Shown here: in pieces, positions 63,629 to 64,000 of the stretch
Layout of the letters: each line of letters starts with the position of its first letter
How positions within the stretch are numbered: the first letter of the stretch is position 1
NCBI RefSeq assembly: GCF_009601685.2
Contig: NZ_CP045701.2
Location: 1,984,001 to 2,048,000, forward strand
Direction of reading: 5' to 3'
DNA length: 64,000 nt
From: Pseudomonas brassicacearum
GTDB lineage: Bacteria > Pseudomonadota > Gammaproteobacteria > Pseudomonadales > Pseudomonadaceae
Notes under the pieces: generated by a model
Database searches by the model: none
Told to the model about the DNA's origin: nothing
Seen by the model: only the letters and a program-made list of their open reading frames with translations
Position numbers and translations under genes: made by a program

Positions 63629-64000
63629 CTAAAGCGAAGCCAGCTCGGCCTCGGCTTGCGCAGGCTTCACGGTCTTCAACCCCCGCATCTGCTCACACCC
63701 CCACAACACCCGCTCCGGCGTCGCCGGCGCATCGATTTTCGGTTGGTGCTGGTAATCCCCCAGGCTCGCCACGGCGTCCTTGATGGCGCACCACGCGGCG
63801 ATGCCGAGCATGAACGGCGGCTCGCCCACGGCCTTGGAATGGAACACCGTGTCTTCGGGGTTCTTGCGGTTTTCCACCAGCTTGACCCGCAGGTCCAGCG
63901 GCATGTCGGCCACGGCGGGGATCTTGTAGCTGGCCGGGCCATTGGTCATCAGTTTGCCCTTGTCGTTCCACACCAACTCTTCCATGGTCAGCCAGCCCAT
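63629..64000 (-). CDS. xdhB: Xanthine dehydrogenase molybdenum-binding subunit, 3' end only
   Basis: About 123 C-terminal residues are visible; the gene continues past the right edge. The stretch GWLTMEELVWNDKGKLMTNGPASYKIPAVADMP and VFHSKAVGEPPFMLGIAAWCAIKDAV matches the molybdopterin subunit of xanthine dehydrogenase; the glutamate in GEPP is the catalytic base of the family. The ATG at the window edge is an internal methionine, not the start. Confidence 0.92.
   Translation of the reverse strand: MGWLTMEELVWNDKGKLMTNGPASYKIPAVADMPLDLRVKLVENRKNPEDTVFHSKAVGEPPFMLGIAAWCAIKDAVASLGDYQHQPKIDAPATPERVLWGCEQMRGLKTVKPAQAEAELASL

Overview
The window is chromosomal DNA of a fluorescent Pseudomonas, most likely the P. 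fluorescens group. Supporting signs are high GC, a pyoverdine locus (pvdS, pvdL, pvdH, an MbtH-like gene), the sigX-oprF block, gene orders that I recall from P. aeruginosa (ppsR/ppsA/hydrolase/rraA/cmaX/crfX/cmpX/sigX/oprF, then the nitrate assimilation genes; guaD/xdhC/xdhB), and many REP doublets between genes. I saw no rRNA, tRNA, CRISPR array, prophage or insertion sequence. All family and function calls were made by reading the sequence; no database was searched.

Layout. (1) 1-3.4 kb: the 5' part of a biotin-dependent carboxyltransferase and an AtuA-like gene (minus), divergent from a TetR regulator, with twin operators between. (2) 3.5-28 kb: iron acquisition. An orphan periplasmic binding protein is followed by a hydroxyornithine acetyltransferase (pvdYII type), the sigma factor gene pvdS with a Fur box, the 13-kb synthetase gene pvdL, an alpha/beta hydrolase, then pvdH and mbtH. 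Promoters of the PvdS type (TAAAT or TAATT, 16 bases, CGT) stand before pvdYII, pvdL and pvdH. A complete dsbDEG operon with its divergent two-component system dsbRS lies between the two pyoverdine blocks. (3) 28-37.4 kb: ppsR/ppsA, an alpha/beta hydrolase, rraA, a CorA-type transporter (cmaX), crfX, cmpX, sigX and oprF. (4) 38-49.8 kb: nitrate assimilation, all on the minus strand: nasS-nasT, nasA plus a fused phosphatase/kinase, and nirB-nirD-nasC-cobA. (5) 49.9-59 kb: housekeeping and signalling genes (pyrD, rmf, rlmKL, a CHASE-PAS-GGDEF diguanylate cyclase, dacB, a YggL-family gene). (6) 59-64 kb: a BenE-type transporter, a GntR regulator, guaD, xdhC and the 3' end of xdhB, a purine catabolism block.

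The most striking regulatory pattern is in region 4. Each of the three nitrate transcription units starts with a sigma-54 type -24/-12 element. A short leader follows, with one or two small hairpins whose six-base loops have A at position 1 and G at position 4, and then an intrinsic terminator ahead of the first gene. This is the layout expected for antitermination by the ANTAR protein NasT, encoded in the same cluster. The nirB and nasA leaders fit the known model well. The leader in front of nasST itself suggests that the regulator is controlled by its own mechanism.
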